This document shows positions 16,184 through 26,397 of a stretch of DNA of 64,000 nucleotides, piece by piece; positions within the stretch are counted from its first letter, which is position 1; the number at the start of each line of letters is the position of its first letter. The notes beneath the pieces were generated by a model. That model was not told the DNA's origin, made no database searches, and worked only from the letters and a program-made list of their open reading frames with translations. This DNA comes from Methylotenera sp. GTDB lineage: Bacteria; Pseudomonadota; Gammaproteobacteria; Burkholderiales; Methylophilaceae. Position numbers and translations under genes: made by a program. The DNA lies in the NCBI RefSeq assembly GCF_030684185.1, contig NZ_JAUXOY010000014.1, positions 280,001-344,000 on the forward strand. The letters run 5' to 3'.

Positions 16184-17371
16184 CTAGTAATTAAAATTTA
16201 AGTAACCTGCCATATACCAATCATAAAGCTGTTGTATTAATTGAGCATCTTGAATTATATGAGCTGTAAAATCGGCTGCTAAAATACAGCGTTTATCTGC
16301 GAGTGACTGCAATATGATTGCGGCTTCACCAGTAAATTTTACTCCTTCGCTATTCATAAAAAAATTATCACCAAAAAACAGCATTTGGCTTTTAAGGTCA
16401 AGTGCAATACCTAACTTTGTTAATTTCTCAGAAAAAGTAGGTAAAGCTATTTTTTTATGAGCATCAAATACAACTTCGGCTTTAGGGTCAGAAAGATATG
16501 TGCCCAAAAACTCCGCAACTACATCGTCTGACCATTTAATTTTTTGTAAATTAGCACTGACTTTACTAATCATTTTGCTGTCAATTTCAGCTGGGTGGAT
16601 TTGCAAAGTTAAATCAGCATCCTGATATATACCCTCTAAAACCAACTTATCTTGATTTAATCTATCCTGCATAAATCCTAAAAACTCAGTAGCAAGTTCT
16701 TGGTTTTTTGGCGCACGAAAACCAATCGAATATGTCATGCAATCAGTCGCTCCCTCTGAAACGGCAATGCCCCAGTGTGCAAGGTGTGGCGGTAGATACA
16801 GCATATCGCCTGCTTCTAATAGCCATTCCTGTGATGTATCAAAACTCTTTAAAATACGCAAAGGCGCATCTTCAACTAACGTTAAATCGGTTTGCTGGCT
16901 AATGCGCCATAGGCGTTTACCTTGGCCTTGCAATAAAAACACGTCATAGCTATCAAAGTGTGGCCCTACGCCACCACCATCAGGGGCATAACTCACCATT
17001 AAGTCATCAAGTCTAGCATGCGGAATAAAATCAAACTGCTGCAATAGTGCCGTTGCTTCCGGCAAGTAATGGTTCACGCTTTGCACCAACAATGTCCAGT
17101 TATGCTCTTTTGTTGGCCTTTCAGGTAGTATGGCAAAGTCAGAATCATCAAAGGGCCCGTGTTTTGCAGACCATTTCCCCTTTTTATACTCAACAATCCG
17201 CGATTGCACATCATCCTCACAGGCTAAGCCAGCAAGTTCATCAGGACTTAGTAGGCCAGTAAAATCAGGGATGGCATTTTTAATGAGCAGCGGCTTTTTT
17301 TGCCAATATTCTGCGAGAAATTGCGTTGGTGTTAGCCCGCCGAGTAATGAGAGTGCTTGGTTGTTTGACAT
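16184..17371 (-). CDS. JmjC/cupin ribosomal oxygenase, RoxA (YcfD)-like
   Basis: This 395-residue 2-oxoglutarate/Fe(II) dioxygenase has the JmjC core GGGVGPHFDSYDVFLLQ with the H-x-D metal pair (about residues 133-135). QGQGKRLWRI and PPHLAHWGIAVSEG, with the distal His, follow. The C-terminal 150 residues form the winged-helix-like region typical of the bacterial enzyme. In E. coli the homologue hydroxylates an Arg of ribosomal protein L16. The N-terminus GGLTPTQFLAEYWQKKPLLIKNA is a family hallmark. It is divergent from pyrD. Confidence 0.9.
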   Translation of the reverse strand: MSNNQALSLLGGLTPTQFLAEYWQKKPLLIKNAIPDFTGLLSPDELAGLACEDDVQSRIVEYKKGKWSAKHGPFDDSDFAILPERPTKEHNWTLLVQSVNHYLPEATALLQQFDFIPHARLDDLMVSYAPDGGGVGPHFDSYDVFLLQGQGKRLWRISQQTDLTLVEDAPLRILKSFDTSQEWLLEAGDMLYLPPHLAHWGIAVSEGATDCMTYSIGFRAPKNQELATEFLGFMQDRLNQDKLVLEGIYQDADLTLQIHPAEIDSKMISKVSANLQKIKWSDDVVAEFLGTYLSDPKAEVVFDAHKKIALPTFSEKLTKLGIALDLKSQMLFFGDNFFMNSEGVKFTGEAAIILQSLADKRCILAADFTAHIIQDAQLIQQLYDWYMAGYLNFNY

Positions 17372-17551
17372 TATTTGAATTCAATTTAATTTTAATAGCT
17401 TGGTAATCATTATGCCATTGGTTCGGTAGGCTTGCTATCTATGTGCCGGCATTGTGTGACTGGTAAAAAAATGGCAAAAGAGTGTGGCTGAATATGTCGG
17501 CGTTCAGCGTTGTTAATAGGCGGCAAAATAGTTTTGCAGTAAAATGCAAAT

Positions 17552-18568
17552 ATGAATATCTATCCGCTCGCAAAACCCTTACTTTTTCAGTTTGATGCTG
17601 AATCTACCCACGATTTTACTTTAAAAAGTCTCAAGCTTGCCGAGAAAACTGGTCTATTATCAATTTACCCAGCGCCTCCTGCCTGCCAGCCGAGGCAAGT
17701 TATGGGAGTTACTTTTCCAAACCCTGTGGGGTTGGCTGCAGGGTTGGATAAGAACGGTGCGGTGATTGATGGGTTGGCAACACTGGGCTTTGGTTTTATT
17801 GAAGTGGGTACGGTTACGCCACGCCCACAGCCTGGCAACCCTAAGCCGCGTTTATTTCGCGTAAAAGAAGCACAAGGGATTGTGAACCGCTTTGGGTTTA
17901 ATAACCTGGGTGTCGATAATTTAATCGAGAACGTAAAAGCTGCTAAATACAAGGGCGTGCTGGGTATTAACATCGGCAAGAATTTTGATACGCCTATAGA
18001 AAATGCGGTAGATGATTATTTAATTTGTATGCGTAAAGTTTACGAGTACGCCAGTTATATCACGGTTAATATTTCATCGCCCAACACTAAAAACTTGCGT
18101 GTTTTGCAAGAAAAAGAGGCGTTATCACATTTGCTGGCTACGCTTAAATTAGAGCAAACTAATCTCGCAAACCAGCATGGTAAATATGTGCCTATTGCCT
18201 TAAAAATAGCGCCAGACTTGGAGTGTGAGCAAGTCAGTGAAATCGCTGACTTGCTGATGGAGCATAAAATTGATGGTGTGATTGCGACCAACACTACGTT
18301 ATCACGCGAGATGGTGCTAGGCATGAAGAATGCTGATGAAACTGGCGGCTTATCGGGAGCGCCAGTGCACGAAAAATCAACTTTGGTGATACAGCAGTTA
18401 TCCCTACGATTACAGGGTGCACTACCTATTATTGGTGTTGGCGGTATTTTAAGCAGTGCAGATGCCGTTGAAAAAATTGCCGCGGGTGCTGATTTGGTGC
18501 AAGTCTATAGCGGTTTGATTTATAAAGGCCCAAAATTAGTACATGATATTTGCCGAACGTTGGGCTAA
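17552..18568 (+). CDS. pyrD: Quinone-dependent dihydroorotate dehydrogenase
   Basis: This 338-residue class 2 enzyme oxidises dihydroorotate to orotate in pyrimidine synthesis and passes electrons to membrane quinone. The amphipathic N-terminal helix ([21 protein letters not shown]) is present. FMN-binding segments are [16 protein letters not shown] and [27 protein letters not shown]. The catalytic Ser loop [13 protein letters not shown] also fits class 2. Length is normal. A GST gene follows 12 bp downstream. Confidence 0.97.
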   Translation: MNIYPLAKPLLFQFDAESTHDFTLKSLKLAEKTGLLSIYPAPPACQPRQVMGVTFPNPVGLAAGLDKNGAVIDGLATLGFGFIEVGTVTPRPQPGNPKPRLFRVKEAQGIVNRFGFNNLGVDNLIENVKAAKYKGVLGINIGKNFDTPIENAVDDYLICMRKVYEYASYITVNISSPNTKNLRVLQEKEALSHLLATLKLEQTNLANQHGKYVPIALKIAPDLECEQVSEIADLLMEHKIDGVIATNTTLSREMVLGMKNADETGGLSGAPVHEKSTLVIQQLSLRLQGALPIIGVGGILSSADAVEKIAAGADLVQVYSGLIYKGPKLVHDICRTLG

Positions 18569-18580
18569 TTTTTTAGTGGT

Positions 18581-19198
18581 ATGGCGTTGAATATCCTTTA
18601 CTCGTATCGCCGCTGCCCTTATGCCATGCGAGCCAGAATGGCGCTTAAATATGCTGAGATACCTGTTGTAATCCGCGAAATTTCTCTAAGATACAAACCT
18701 GCAGAAATGCTGAAGGTATCGCCAAAAGGCACTGTGCCTGTTCTTGTATTTTCAGACGAAAGTTTAAATAAAACAGTAGTCATCGAGCAGAGCTTGGAAA
18801 TTATGTACTGGGCTTTGCGGCAGAGGGATGTTGATGGTTGGTTAACTACGGATGGCGCGTTGACTGAGCAATTGATTGCTGAGAATGATGGAGATTTTAA
18901 ACGTGCGTTAGATAAGTACAAGTATGCGATTCGTTTCCCCGAACATACTGTCGAGACTTACAGGACGCAAGGTGAAATTTTTTTACTTAAGCTTGAAGTG
19001 TTATTAAATCAATCGCAATTTTTATTGAATGACAAAGTCAAATTGGCTGATATCGCCATATTCCCATTTATCAGACAGTTCGCTTCGGTAGATAGTATTT
19101 GGTTTGAATCTGCCCCATATCCAAGATTAAAAATCTGGCTGAAAACGCTTGCTGAGTCTGAACTGTTCCTGAGTGTGATGGAAAAACAGCCAACTTAA
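18581..19198 (+). CDS. Glutathione S-transferase family protein
   Basis: This 205-residue protein has an N-terminal thioredoxin-fold GST domain beginning LNILYSYRRCPYAMRARMALKYA. The CPYA motif suggests a Cys-type (omega/beta-like) active site acting through thiol exchange rather than conjugation. A C-terminal helical domain carries LADIAIFPFIRQFA with the N-capping Asp of the family. It sits 12 bp after pyrD. The substrate is unknown. Confidence 0.9.
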   Translation: MALNILYSYRRCPYAMRARMALKYAEIPVVIREISLRYKPAEMLKVSPKGTVPVLVFSDESLNKTVVIEQSLEIMYWALRQRDVDGWLTTDGALTEQLIAENDGDFKRALDKYKYAIRFPEHTVETYRTQGEIFLLKLEVLLNQSQFLLNDKVKLADIAIFPFIRQFASVDSIWFESAPYPRLKIWLKTLAESELFLSVMEKQPT

Positions 19199-19237
19199 TT
19201 TAGTCGTTCCCTTCGACAAGCTTAGGGAACAACTAAA
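19199..19237. terminator. Inverted repeat between convergent GST and clpA
   Basis: Arms TTTAGTCGTTCCCT and AGGGAACAACTAAA pair over 14 positions with one mismatch around an 11-nt loop containing TTCGACAAGCTT. The element sits between two convergent genes, where it can act as a bidirectional terminator. The core CCTTCGACAAGCT...AGGG resembles a repeat common between proteobacterial genes. Confidence 0.65.
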
Positions 19238-19239
19238 TG

Positions 19240-21516
19240 TTATATAGCTGTCGCGAGTGAACCTTCTGAAGAGTGATTATTCTCTGCAAAAATAAGTTTT
19301 ACCTCATCTTTATCATCAATATCAACATGTACGCTGCCACCGTTGGCTAACCTACCAAATAGCAATTCATCAGCAAGAGCCTTTCGTATCGTGTCTTGAA
19401 TCAACCTTGCCATTGGGCGGGCGCCCATCAGCGGGTCAAAGCCTTTTTTGCCTAAGTATGCTTTTAATGTGTCGCTAAATGTCGCTTCAACTTTTTTGTC
19501 ATGCAACTGGTCTTCAAGTTGAATCAAGAATTTATCTACAACACGAATGATAATGTCTTGTGATAATGGCGCAAACGACACCGTAGCATCTAAACGGTTA
19601 CGGAACTCAGGTGAGAATAAGCGTTTGATATCGGCTTGCTCATCACCTGCTTGCTTAGCTGTGGTAAAGCCCATGCTGGATTTAGATAAGCCCTCAGCGC
19701 CAGCGTTAGTTGTCATAATGATAGTCACGTTTCTAAAATCCGCTTTGCGACCATTATTATCAGTCAGCGTACCGTGATCCATGACTTGTAGCAGAATGTT
19801 GAAAATATCAGGATGCGCTTTCTCAATCTCATCAAGCAACAACACGCAATAAGGGTGTTTGGTAATCGCCTCGGTCATCAGGCCGCCTTGCTCAAAACCC
19901 ACATAGCCAGGAGGTGCGCCAATCAAGCGTGATACTGCATGGCGTTCCATGTATTCACTCATGTCGAAACGAATCAATTCTATGCCCATAATGTAGGCTA
20001 ATTGTTTAGCGACTTCAGTTTTACCTACGCCTGTTGGACCGCTGAATAAGAAGCTGCCGATGGGCTTGTTGCCTTGGCCAAGGCCGCTGCGCGCCATTTT
20101 GACGGCTGAAGTCAGCGTTTCAATCGCCTTGTCTTGACCAAATACTACTGCTTTTAAATCGCGCTCTAATGTTTTTAGCGCATTTCTATCGTCGCTAGAG
20201 ATATTTTTGGGTGGAATGCGCGCGATTTTAGCGATGATGTCTTCAATCTCTTTATTGCCAATCACTTTTTTCTGTTTAGATTTTGGCAATATGCGTTGTG
20301 CAGCACCAGCTTCATCAATCACATCAATCGCTTTGTCAGGCAAATGACGGTCATTGATATACTTGGCTGACAGCTCTGCTGCCGTAGTTAAAGCACTCGC
20401 ACTGTATTTCACGCTATGGTGAGATTCAAAGCGTGATTTCAAACCTTTTAAGATTTCAATGGTTTCAGCTACGCTTGGTTCCGCCACATCTATTTTTTGG
20501 AAGCGGCGTGATAGTGCGTGGTCTTTTTCAAATACGCCACGATATTCCTGGTAAGTGGTTGCGCCTATGCATTTTAGCGTGCCATTGGATAATGCAGGTT
20601 TTAACAAATTGCTCGCATCTAAAGTGCCGCCGCTGGCAGAGCCTGCACCAATCAAGGTGTGAATCTCATCAATAAATAAAATGGCATCCGGATTATCAGC
20701 GAGTTGTTTCATCACGGCCTTTAAACGTTGCTCAAAGTCACCGCGATATTTTGTACCAGCAAGCAGCGCACCCATATCAAGCGAGTACACGGTTGCATTT
20801 GCCAGTATGTCCGGAATATCTTTTTCAACGATACGACGCGCTAAACCTTCTGCGATGGCAGTTTTACCCACGCCAGCCTCACCCACTAACAAGGGGTTGT
20901 TTTTACGGCGGCGGCACAGTGTTTGTACCACTCTTTCTAACTCTGGGCCGCGTCCGATGAGCGGGTCAATTTTTCCAGCAGCTACTTGTACATTTAAGTT
21001 AAGTGTAAAATTTTCCAGTGCAGTATTTGGCGCGGACTCCACATCAGCTTCCTGTTCAGCTCCGTCTGGCTTTGCAGCCTCACCAATTTTCGATACGCCA
21101 TGTGAAATAAAATTAACGACATCTAAACGCGTAACGCCTTGCTGATGCAAGAAAAATACCGCATGAGAGTCTTTTTCACCAAAAATTGCCACCAGCACGT
21201 TTGCGCCAGTGACTTCTTTTTTTCCGGAAGACTGAACGTGCAGCATTGCACGCTGGATAACGCGTTGAAAGCCTAATGTAGGTTGTGTATCAACGTCATC
21301 TTGCCCATTAACGGTTGGAGTGTGTTCTTCAATATATTGAGTGAGTTCGGTACGTAATACCTCTAATTTTGCACCACACGCTCGCATTACTTCCGCGGCA
21401 GTCGGGTTATCAATCATAGCAAGCAGCAAATGCTCAACTGTAATGAGTTCATGGCGCTTTTGTCTAGCGTCCATAAATGCCATGTGAAGACTAACTTCTA
21501 ACTCTTGTGCGATCAT
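19240..21516 (-). CDS. clpA: ATP-dependent Clp protease ATP-binding subunit ClpA
   Basis: This 758-residue AAA+ unfoldase feeds proteins to ClpP. The N-domain repeats (1-150) bind the adaptor ClpS. The first AAA module has Walker A GEAGVGKTAIAEGLA and Walker B ILFIDEIHTLIGAG. The second has Walker A GPTGVGKTEVAKQLA and Walker B VLLLDEIEKAHPDI. No ClpB-type middle coiled coil is present. Loop IGL-type contacts to ClpP are expected near residue 615. Length matches the family. clpS lies 43 bp upstream on the same strand. Confidence 0.97.
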   Translation of the reverse strand: MIAQELEVSLHMAFMDARQKRHELITVEHLLLAMIDNPTAAEVMRACGAKLEVLRTELTQYIEEHTPTVNGQDDVDTQPTLGFQRVIQRAMLHVQSSGKKEVTGANVLVAIFGEKDSHAVFFLHQQGVTRLDVVNFISHGVSKIGEAAKPDGAEQEADVESAPNTALENFTLNLNVQVAAGKIDPLIGRGPELERVVQTLCRRRKNNPLLVGEAGVGKTAIAEGLARRIVEKDIPDILANATVYSLDMGALLAGTKYRGDFEQRLKAVMKQLADNPDAILFIDEIHTLIGAGSASGGTLDASNLLKPALSNGTLKCIGATTYQEYRGVFEKDHALSRRFQKIDVAEPSVAETIEILKGLKSRFESHHSVKYSASALTTAAELSAKYINDRHLPDKAIDVIDEAGAAQRILPKSKQKKVIGNKEIEDIIAKIARIPPKNISSDDRNALKTLERDLKAVVFGQDKAIETLTSAVKMARSGLGQGNKPIGSFLFSGPTGVGKTEVAKQLAYIMGIELIRFDMSEYMERHAVSRLIGAPPGYVGFEQGGLMTEAITKHPYCVLLLDEIEKAHPDIFNILLQVMDHGTLTDNNGRKADFRNVTIIMTTNAGAEGLSKSSMGFTTAKQAGDEQADIKRLFSPEFRNRLDATVSFAPLSQDIIIRVVDKFLIQLEDQLHDKKVEATFSDTLKAYLGKKGFDPLMGARPMARLIQDTIRKALADELLFGRLANGGSVHVDIDDKDEVKLIFAENNHSSEGSLATAI

Positions 21517-21559
21517 TTTAGATCCTTAATTTCTATATTAACTATACGCCTGACAGTTA

Positions 21560-21886
21560 TCAGGCTGGTTCTACTGCACACTGCAATGGATGCTGCTGTT
21601 CATTTGCGAAGCTAAGCACTTGATTCATTTTGGTTTCTGCAATATCTTGCGGATAAACACCGCATACCGCTATTCCCTCAGTATGTACTTTGAGCATAAT
21701 TTGTGTCGCTTGTTCACGGCTTTTGTTAAAAAAACGTTCTATACACTCTACTACGAACTCCATAGGTGTGTAATCGTCATTTAATAACAACACCTTAAAC
21801 ATGGGTGGCAGCTTTGGTTTTACTACTTCAGGTTTAAGTGCCGTATCGTTATCAGCAGGCTTTGCAGTTTTAGGTAAGTTAGCCAT
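21560..21886 (-). CDS. clpS: ClpS adaptor protein for N-degron substrates
   Basis: This 108-residue adaptor has an unstructured N-terminal tail (about 25 residues) and core motif [43 protein letters not shown] follows. These residues form the pocket that binds bulky N-terminal amino acids and the ClpA contact surface. It directly precedes clpA. Upstream (21887-22099) is a 213-bp AT-rich gap shared with the corC-like gene end; no gene is seen there. Confidence 0.97.
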   Translation of the reverse strand: MANLPKTAKPADNDTALKPEVVKPKLPPMFKVLLLNDDYTPMEFVVECIERFFNKSREQATQIMLKVHTEGIAVCGVYPQDIAETKMNQVLSFANEQQHPLQCAVEPA

Positions 21887-22099
21887 ATGAGACTATTTTG
21901 AGCCAAACTGTAGAAATTTCAAGCCCAATTTGAATAAGCTTATGATAAATGGTAAATTAAATTTCATTAAGGAGAACAAACCTGAAAAAGAGTGCTTACT
22001 TTAAAAAGAGCGCTAGCGTTGTTTTTTTGCAGACGAAGTTTACTTGTAGTCGTTGCTAGCGTAACTTGGTTCTACTGCGCTAGTTAACTGAAGATGCGA

Positions 22100-23371
22100 T
22101 TAAGGAAATATTTTAACGCTTTTGACAATACGATCTTGTGTTTGCACAATTTCAATCACGTGTGTGCCAACTTTGAAGCTGGTATTAGACTCTGGAATAT
22201 CTTCAAAATGTTCCAGAATCAAGCCGTTGAGTGTTTTAGGGCCATCTAGCGGTAAGCGCAGGTTCAGCTTTTTATTTAAGTCGCGCAGTGTGCTGCTTCC
22301 ATCCACCAGCCAGCCGCCGTCAGTATCTTTTCGGTAGCTGCCAAGACGAGAAGGCGATTGCGTTGTAAAGTCACCAATCACCTCTTCCAGAATGTCCTCT
22401 AAGGTCACTAAGCCTTTAAACTCGCCATACTCATCTACTACCAGGGCGACGCGTTGCTGCTTCTCTTGAAACTGCTGCATTTGGGTATATAGCGGTGTAC
22501 CCGACGGGATGAAATAAGGTTCTGAAATGACTTCACGTAATGCGTCTTTATCTAAATCATTGTTCTCATGATGAGAGCGTAATTGGGACATGACTTTGCG
22601 CAAGTGCAAAACGCCGATAATTTCTTCTTGCTCACCTTGTCTCACAGGCAGACGAGTATGGTGACTGCTAGAAATTTGCTGCAAAATGTCATCTAGTGGT
22701 GCATCGAAATCGATGGCTTCCACTAGAGTATGGGCTGTCATTACATCATCAACCGTAATTTTTTCTAATTCAAAAAGATTGAGCAAAATCGTACGATGCT
22801 TTTTAGGCAAAAAATGTCCGGCATCGGTCACAATGCTTCGGAGTTCATCCATCGTAAGCGCGTTTGCCACTTCGCCGAAATTTACCTTTATGCCCAGTAT
22901 TTTTAGCCAGCCTGCAACAATCAGGTTGACGAACCAAACAACAGGATAAAGCAGCTTTAGCAAGGGATAAAGAATGTAACTGCAAAAAATACCGATTCTT
23001 TCAGCATGCGCTGCAGCAATGATTTTGGGTGATATTTCACTGAAAATTAATATGGCAAACGTGACAGAAACTGTGCTTAGCATTAGTACCCACTCTTTTT
23101 CACCTAATAATTGCACGGTAATCACTGTTGCCAGCGTGGCTAGAGTGGTATTAACTAAATTGTTGCAAAGCAAAATTACGCCGAGTAACTTGTCCGTTTT
23201 AGCTAGTAGTGTGCTTGCGAGTTTTGCACCTCGGTGCCCTTGTTTGACCAAATGCCGCAATCGATAGCGGTTAAGCGACATTAAGCTGGTTTCGGACATG
23301 GAGAAAAATGCAGACAATAGCAACATGACGACAAGCGCGCCAAATTGCCAGGAAAGTGGGATGTTATTCAA
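22100..23371 (-). CDS. CorC/HlyC-family membrane protein (DUF21-CBS-CorC)
   Basis: This 423-residue protein has an N-terminal DUF21 (CNNM) membrane domain of about four segments (residues 1-180, beginning SAFFSMSETSLMSLN). Paired CBS domains follow (ITVDDVMTAHTLVEAIDFDAP and EPYFIPSGTPLYTQMQQF... VALVVDEYGEFKGLVTLEDILEEVIGD). The C-terminal CorC_HlyC domain has GSSTLRDLNKKLNLRLP. The family is linked to magnesium or cobalt efflux and tolerance. YfjD/YtfL-type proteins share this architecture. It lies about 120 bp downstream of secF on the same strand. Confidence 0.92.
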   Translation of the reverse strand: MNNIPLSWQFGALVVMLLLSAFFSMSETSLMSLNRYRLRHLVKQGHRGAKLASTLLAKTDKLLGVILLCNNLVNTTLATLATVITVQLLGEKEWVLMLSTVSVTFAILIFSEISPKIIAAAHAERIGIFCSYILYPLLKLLYPVVWFVNLIVAGWLKILGIKVNFGEVANALTMDELRSIVTDAGHFLPKKHRTILLNLFELEKITVDDVMTAHTLVEAIDFDAPLDDILQQISSSHHTRLPVRQGEQEEIIGVLHLRKVMSQLRSHHENNDLDKDALREVISEPYFIPSGTPLYTQMQQFQEKQQRVALVVDEYGEFKGLVTLEDILEEVIGDFTTQSPSRLGSYRKDTDGGWLVDGSSTLRDLNKKLNLRLPLDGPKTLNGLILEHFEDIPESNTSFKVGTHVIEIVQTQDRIVKSVKIFP

Positions 23372-23491
23372 GTGGAGATTTGTTGGTATTCACGATATGT
23401 TAAGTTTAACCGCGAGCGATGTTAATAATCAAGAGCGTTTTATTAAAGATGCTCTAGCCGCATGCCCGCGGCTTATGAGTTTGCTTTTTTA

Positions 23492-24457
23492 TTATGCGAA
23501 GTCAGAAGGGTGTGGCTCAGCGACAGCTTCTTTTTTCTCGCCTTCTTTTTTCTCAACATCACCAATCAGGTTTGTGCGATTCACGCCCAAATACATGGCG
23601 ATTGGGCAGGCAACCAGTACTGAAGAATAAATGCCAAATAAAATACCGATGGTGAGTGCTAAAGAAAAGTTATGTAATACTTCGCCACCAAATAACAACA
23701 TTGACAATACCATCAGCTGCGTTGAAAAGTGGGTAATCACTGTACGTGACATGGTGCGGGTGATGGCGTTGTCAATCACTGTGACCACGCTAGCTTTGCG
23801 CATTTTGCGGAAGTTTTCGCGTACTCGGTCAAATACCACGACAGATTCATTTACAGAGTAACCTAATACCGCCAATACGGCTGCAAGTACGGTAAGGTTG
23901 AACTCCCATTGAAAGAATGCAAAAAACCCCAGAATAATAATAACGTCATGCATGTTAGCGATGATGGCTGCCACGGCAAAACGCCATTCAAAGCGCATGG
24001 CAAGATACAACATGATGCCAACAGTTACCAATAACAAGGCGAGCGCTCCATTTTCATATAGTTCTTCGCCTACTTGGGGCCCTACAAATTCCACGCGGCT
24101 CATTAGCACAGAGCTATCTACAGTCTTTAGGCTGGCAAGCATTTGCTCTGAAAGTTGTGAGCCGGAAATGCCTTCCCGTGCCGGAAGTCGTATCAGTACA
24201 TCACGACTGCTGCCAAAGTTTTGTACAGTGGCGTCTTTGAGTCCAATGCTGTCTACAGCTTGCCTGATCTTATTTAAATCGGCAGCTTGCGGATAGCTGA
24301 CTTCCATCATGGTGCCGCCAGTAAAATCCACCCCAAAATTAAGTCCGCGGGTTGCTAAAAAGAATATGGCGAGAATAAAGGTAATCAGTGATATGGCGGT
24401 GGTAAGCCGGCCATAGCTCATGAAGGGGATATCTTTTTTTACTCTGAATAATTCCAT
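23492..24457 (-). CDS. secF: Protein translocase subunit SecF
   Basis: This 321-residue inner-membrane protein works with SecD and YajC to help complete protein export using the proton gradient. It has the first segment plus LNFGVDFTGGTMMEVSYP, a periplasmic P1 domain, and the five-segment RND block. That block contains LAVLGYSVNESVVVFDRVREN and TRTMSRTVITHFSTQL. The conserved DFTGG and VFDR motifs are intact. The charged tail is rich in Lys and Glu. It follows secD by 54 bp. Confidence 0.97.
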   Translation of the reverse strand: MELFRVKKDIPFMSYGRLTTAISLITFILAIFFLATRGLNFGVDFTGGTMMEVSYPQAADLNKIRQAVDSIGLKDATVQNFGSSRDVLIRLPAREGISGSQLSEQMLASLKTVDSSVLMSRVEFVGPQVGEELYENGALALLLVTVGIMLYLAMRFEWRFAVAAIIANMHDVIIILGFFAFFQWEFNLTVLAAVLAVLGYSVNESVVVFDRVRENFRKMRKASVVTVIDNAITRTMSRTVITHFSTQLMVLSMLLFGGEVLHNFSLALTIGILFGIYSSVLVACPIAMYLGVNRTNLIGDVEKKEGEKKEAVAEPHPSDFA

Positions 24458-24511
24458 AATTATTTACTCTTTAAATTTAAGTGTTATTTTGCAACGGCAT
24501 TGAAGTCAATA

Positions 24512-26341
24512 TTAGCCGATAGAAAGTTTATTCACTTTTCGGCGATAGCCATGAAGCAAGTTAACGATGGCGCGAGAAACCACGACCGCACTGAACATAG
24601 AAGTCAATATGCCAAGCACATGCACTACTGCAAAGCCTTTTACTGGGCCTGAGCCAAACATGAAGAGCGCAAGGCCTGCGATTAATGTAGTGACGTTTGA
24701 GTCTAAAATGGTATCCCATGCACGCTCATAGCCTGCATGTATTGAAGCCTGCGGTGTATTGCCGTTGCGCAACTCTTCTCTGATACGTTCGTTAATGAGT
24801 ACATTAGCATCAATTGCCATGCCTAGTGTGAGCGCTACTGCGGCAAGGCCGGGTAAAGTAAGCGTGGCTTGCAGCATTGATAATACGGCTACTAACAGCA
24901 GTAGGTTAACACTGAGCGCGATGACAGAAATACCACCAAACATCGCATAGTAAACAATCATAAACACGGCTATAGCGGCAAAGCCCCATAAAGTTGAATG
25001 CATGCCGCGTTTGATGTTTTCTTCACCCATGCTTGGGCCAACAGTACGCTCTTCAACAATGTCCATAGGCGCGGCAAGTGCGCCCGCGCGAAGTAGTAAT
25101 GCAATATCAGTCGCTTCTTGTGTGTTGGCCATGCCGGAGATTTGTACGCGACCACCACCAATTTCTTCGTTAATCACAGGCGCAGTAATGACCTCGGTAT
25201 TGCCTTTCTCAATTAACAGTATCGCCATACGTTTGCCTACATTTTCACGTGTAACCTGTTGAAAAATACGTGCGCCGCGCGCATCTAGCGTTACATTTAC
25301 GGTAGATCTTCCTGATTGACCATCAACACCCGGGCCAGCATCCGTAATGTAGTCGCCAGTGAGTACCACATTCTTTTTCACTAAAATAGCGCGACCTTCG
25401 CGATCTTTAAATACATCATCGCCAATGGGCGCTTGGCCTTTATCAGCCATTTCAAGCGTTGCAAAGTCGGATTTATCTTCATCTACCAAGCGAATTTCCA
25501 GCGTGGCGGTGCGACCTAAAATCTCTTTGGCTTTTGCGGTATCCTGCACGCCTGGTAATTGCACTACAACACGGTCAGCACCTTGTTGTTGAATGATTGG
25601 CTCGGCTACCCCTAATTCGTTGATGCGGTTGTGCAGTGTTTGAATATTTTGCTTGATAGCGAAATCTTGAATCGTTTTTTGTTCGACTAAATTTAAAGAT
25701 GCTTTCAGTATTTTTTCTTCGCCAACTGTTGATTCATTAAGTGTTAAGTTCGGGTATTCTTTGCTGATAACGGTTTTAGCTTTAATAAGCTCCGCTTCAT
25801 TGTTAAAGCGAATCTGCACCGTTTCGCCTTCGCGGGTAACACCAACGTAGGAAATCCGCTCTTTACGCAGTGCGATTCTAAAGTCGCCTACAAAACGTTC
25901 TGCCGCTTTGCTTAACGCCGCTTTCATGTCTACCTGCAATAAAAAATGTACACCGCCACGTAAATCTAAACCTAGATACATAGGTTTTGCGCCCAAGCTC
26001 CGTAACCATGCAGGCGAGCGAGAGAGCAAGTTAAGCGCAACCGTATAATCTTTACCTAAATTAGCCTGCAACACATCTTTTGCTTTGATTTGCGTATCAG
26101 TATTGGCAAAGCGTGCCTTAATACCGCGGGCATCTTGGTATACGCCATCATATTCAATTTTTTCTTGCTTGAAAATCTCCTCAACCTTGCCTAGTAATGC
26201 TGGATCAAGTTTGGTTGTGTTCTTGGCTGGTGTAATTTGAACAGCTGGAGATTCGCCGAAAAAGTTTGGAATGGTGTAGATCAGCCCCATCAAAATCATG
26301 GTTGCAACAAGGATGTTCTTCCACATTGGATAGCGGTTCAT
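24512..26341 (-). CDS. secD: Protein translocase subunit SecD
   Basis: This 609-residue inner-membrane protein has the signature GLDLRGGVHFLLQVD, the large periplasmic P1 region (roughly 140-420), VVVQLPGVQD, and the C-terminal RND block with LGMAIDANVLINERIREELR. The conserved acidic residue used in proton coupling lies in AIDANVLI. Length is standard. The order tgt-yajC-secD-secF is conserved in many bacteria. Confidence 0.97.
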   Translation of the reverse strand: MNRYPMWKNILVATMILMGLIYTIPNFFGESPAVQITPAKNTTKLDPALLGKVEEIFKQEKIEYDGVYQDARGIKARFANTDTQIKAKDVLQANLGKDYTVALNLLSRSPAWLRSLGAKPMYLGLDLRGGVHFLLQVDMKAALSKAAERFVGDFRIALRKERISYVGVTREGETVQIRFNNEAELIKAKTVISKEYPNLTLNESTVGEEKILKASLNLVEQKTIQDFAIKQNIQTLHNRINELGVAEPIIQQQGADRVVVQLPGVQDTAKAKEILGRTATLEIRLVDEDKSDFATLEMADKGQAPIGDDVFKDREGRAILVKKNVVLTGDYITDAGPGVDGQSGRSTVNVTLDARGARIFQQVTRENVGKRMAILLIEKGNTEVITAPVINEEIGGGRVQISGMANTQEATDIALLLRAGALAAPMDIVEERTVGPSMGEENIKRGMHSTLWGFAAIAVFMIVYYAMFGGISVIALSVNLLLLVAVLSMLQATLTLPGLAAVALTLGMAIDANVLINERIREELRNGNTPQASIHAGYERAWDTILDSNVTTLIAGLALFMFGSGPVKGFAVVHVLGILTSMFSAVVVSRAIVNLLHGYRRKVNKLSIG

Positions 26342-26397
26342 AGTCTGGCTCTAGTTAATAACGGTATATGGTTTTAGAAACTGCTTATTATTTAAGC

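Noticed and set aside
21887-22099. Possible cold-shock gene upstream of clpS (AAGGAG site with a short frame)
   Set aside because: cspD is often found there in other bacteria, but the frame is about 26 codons, starts at CTG and shows no cold-shock motif.
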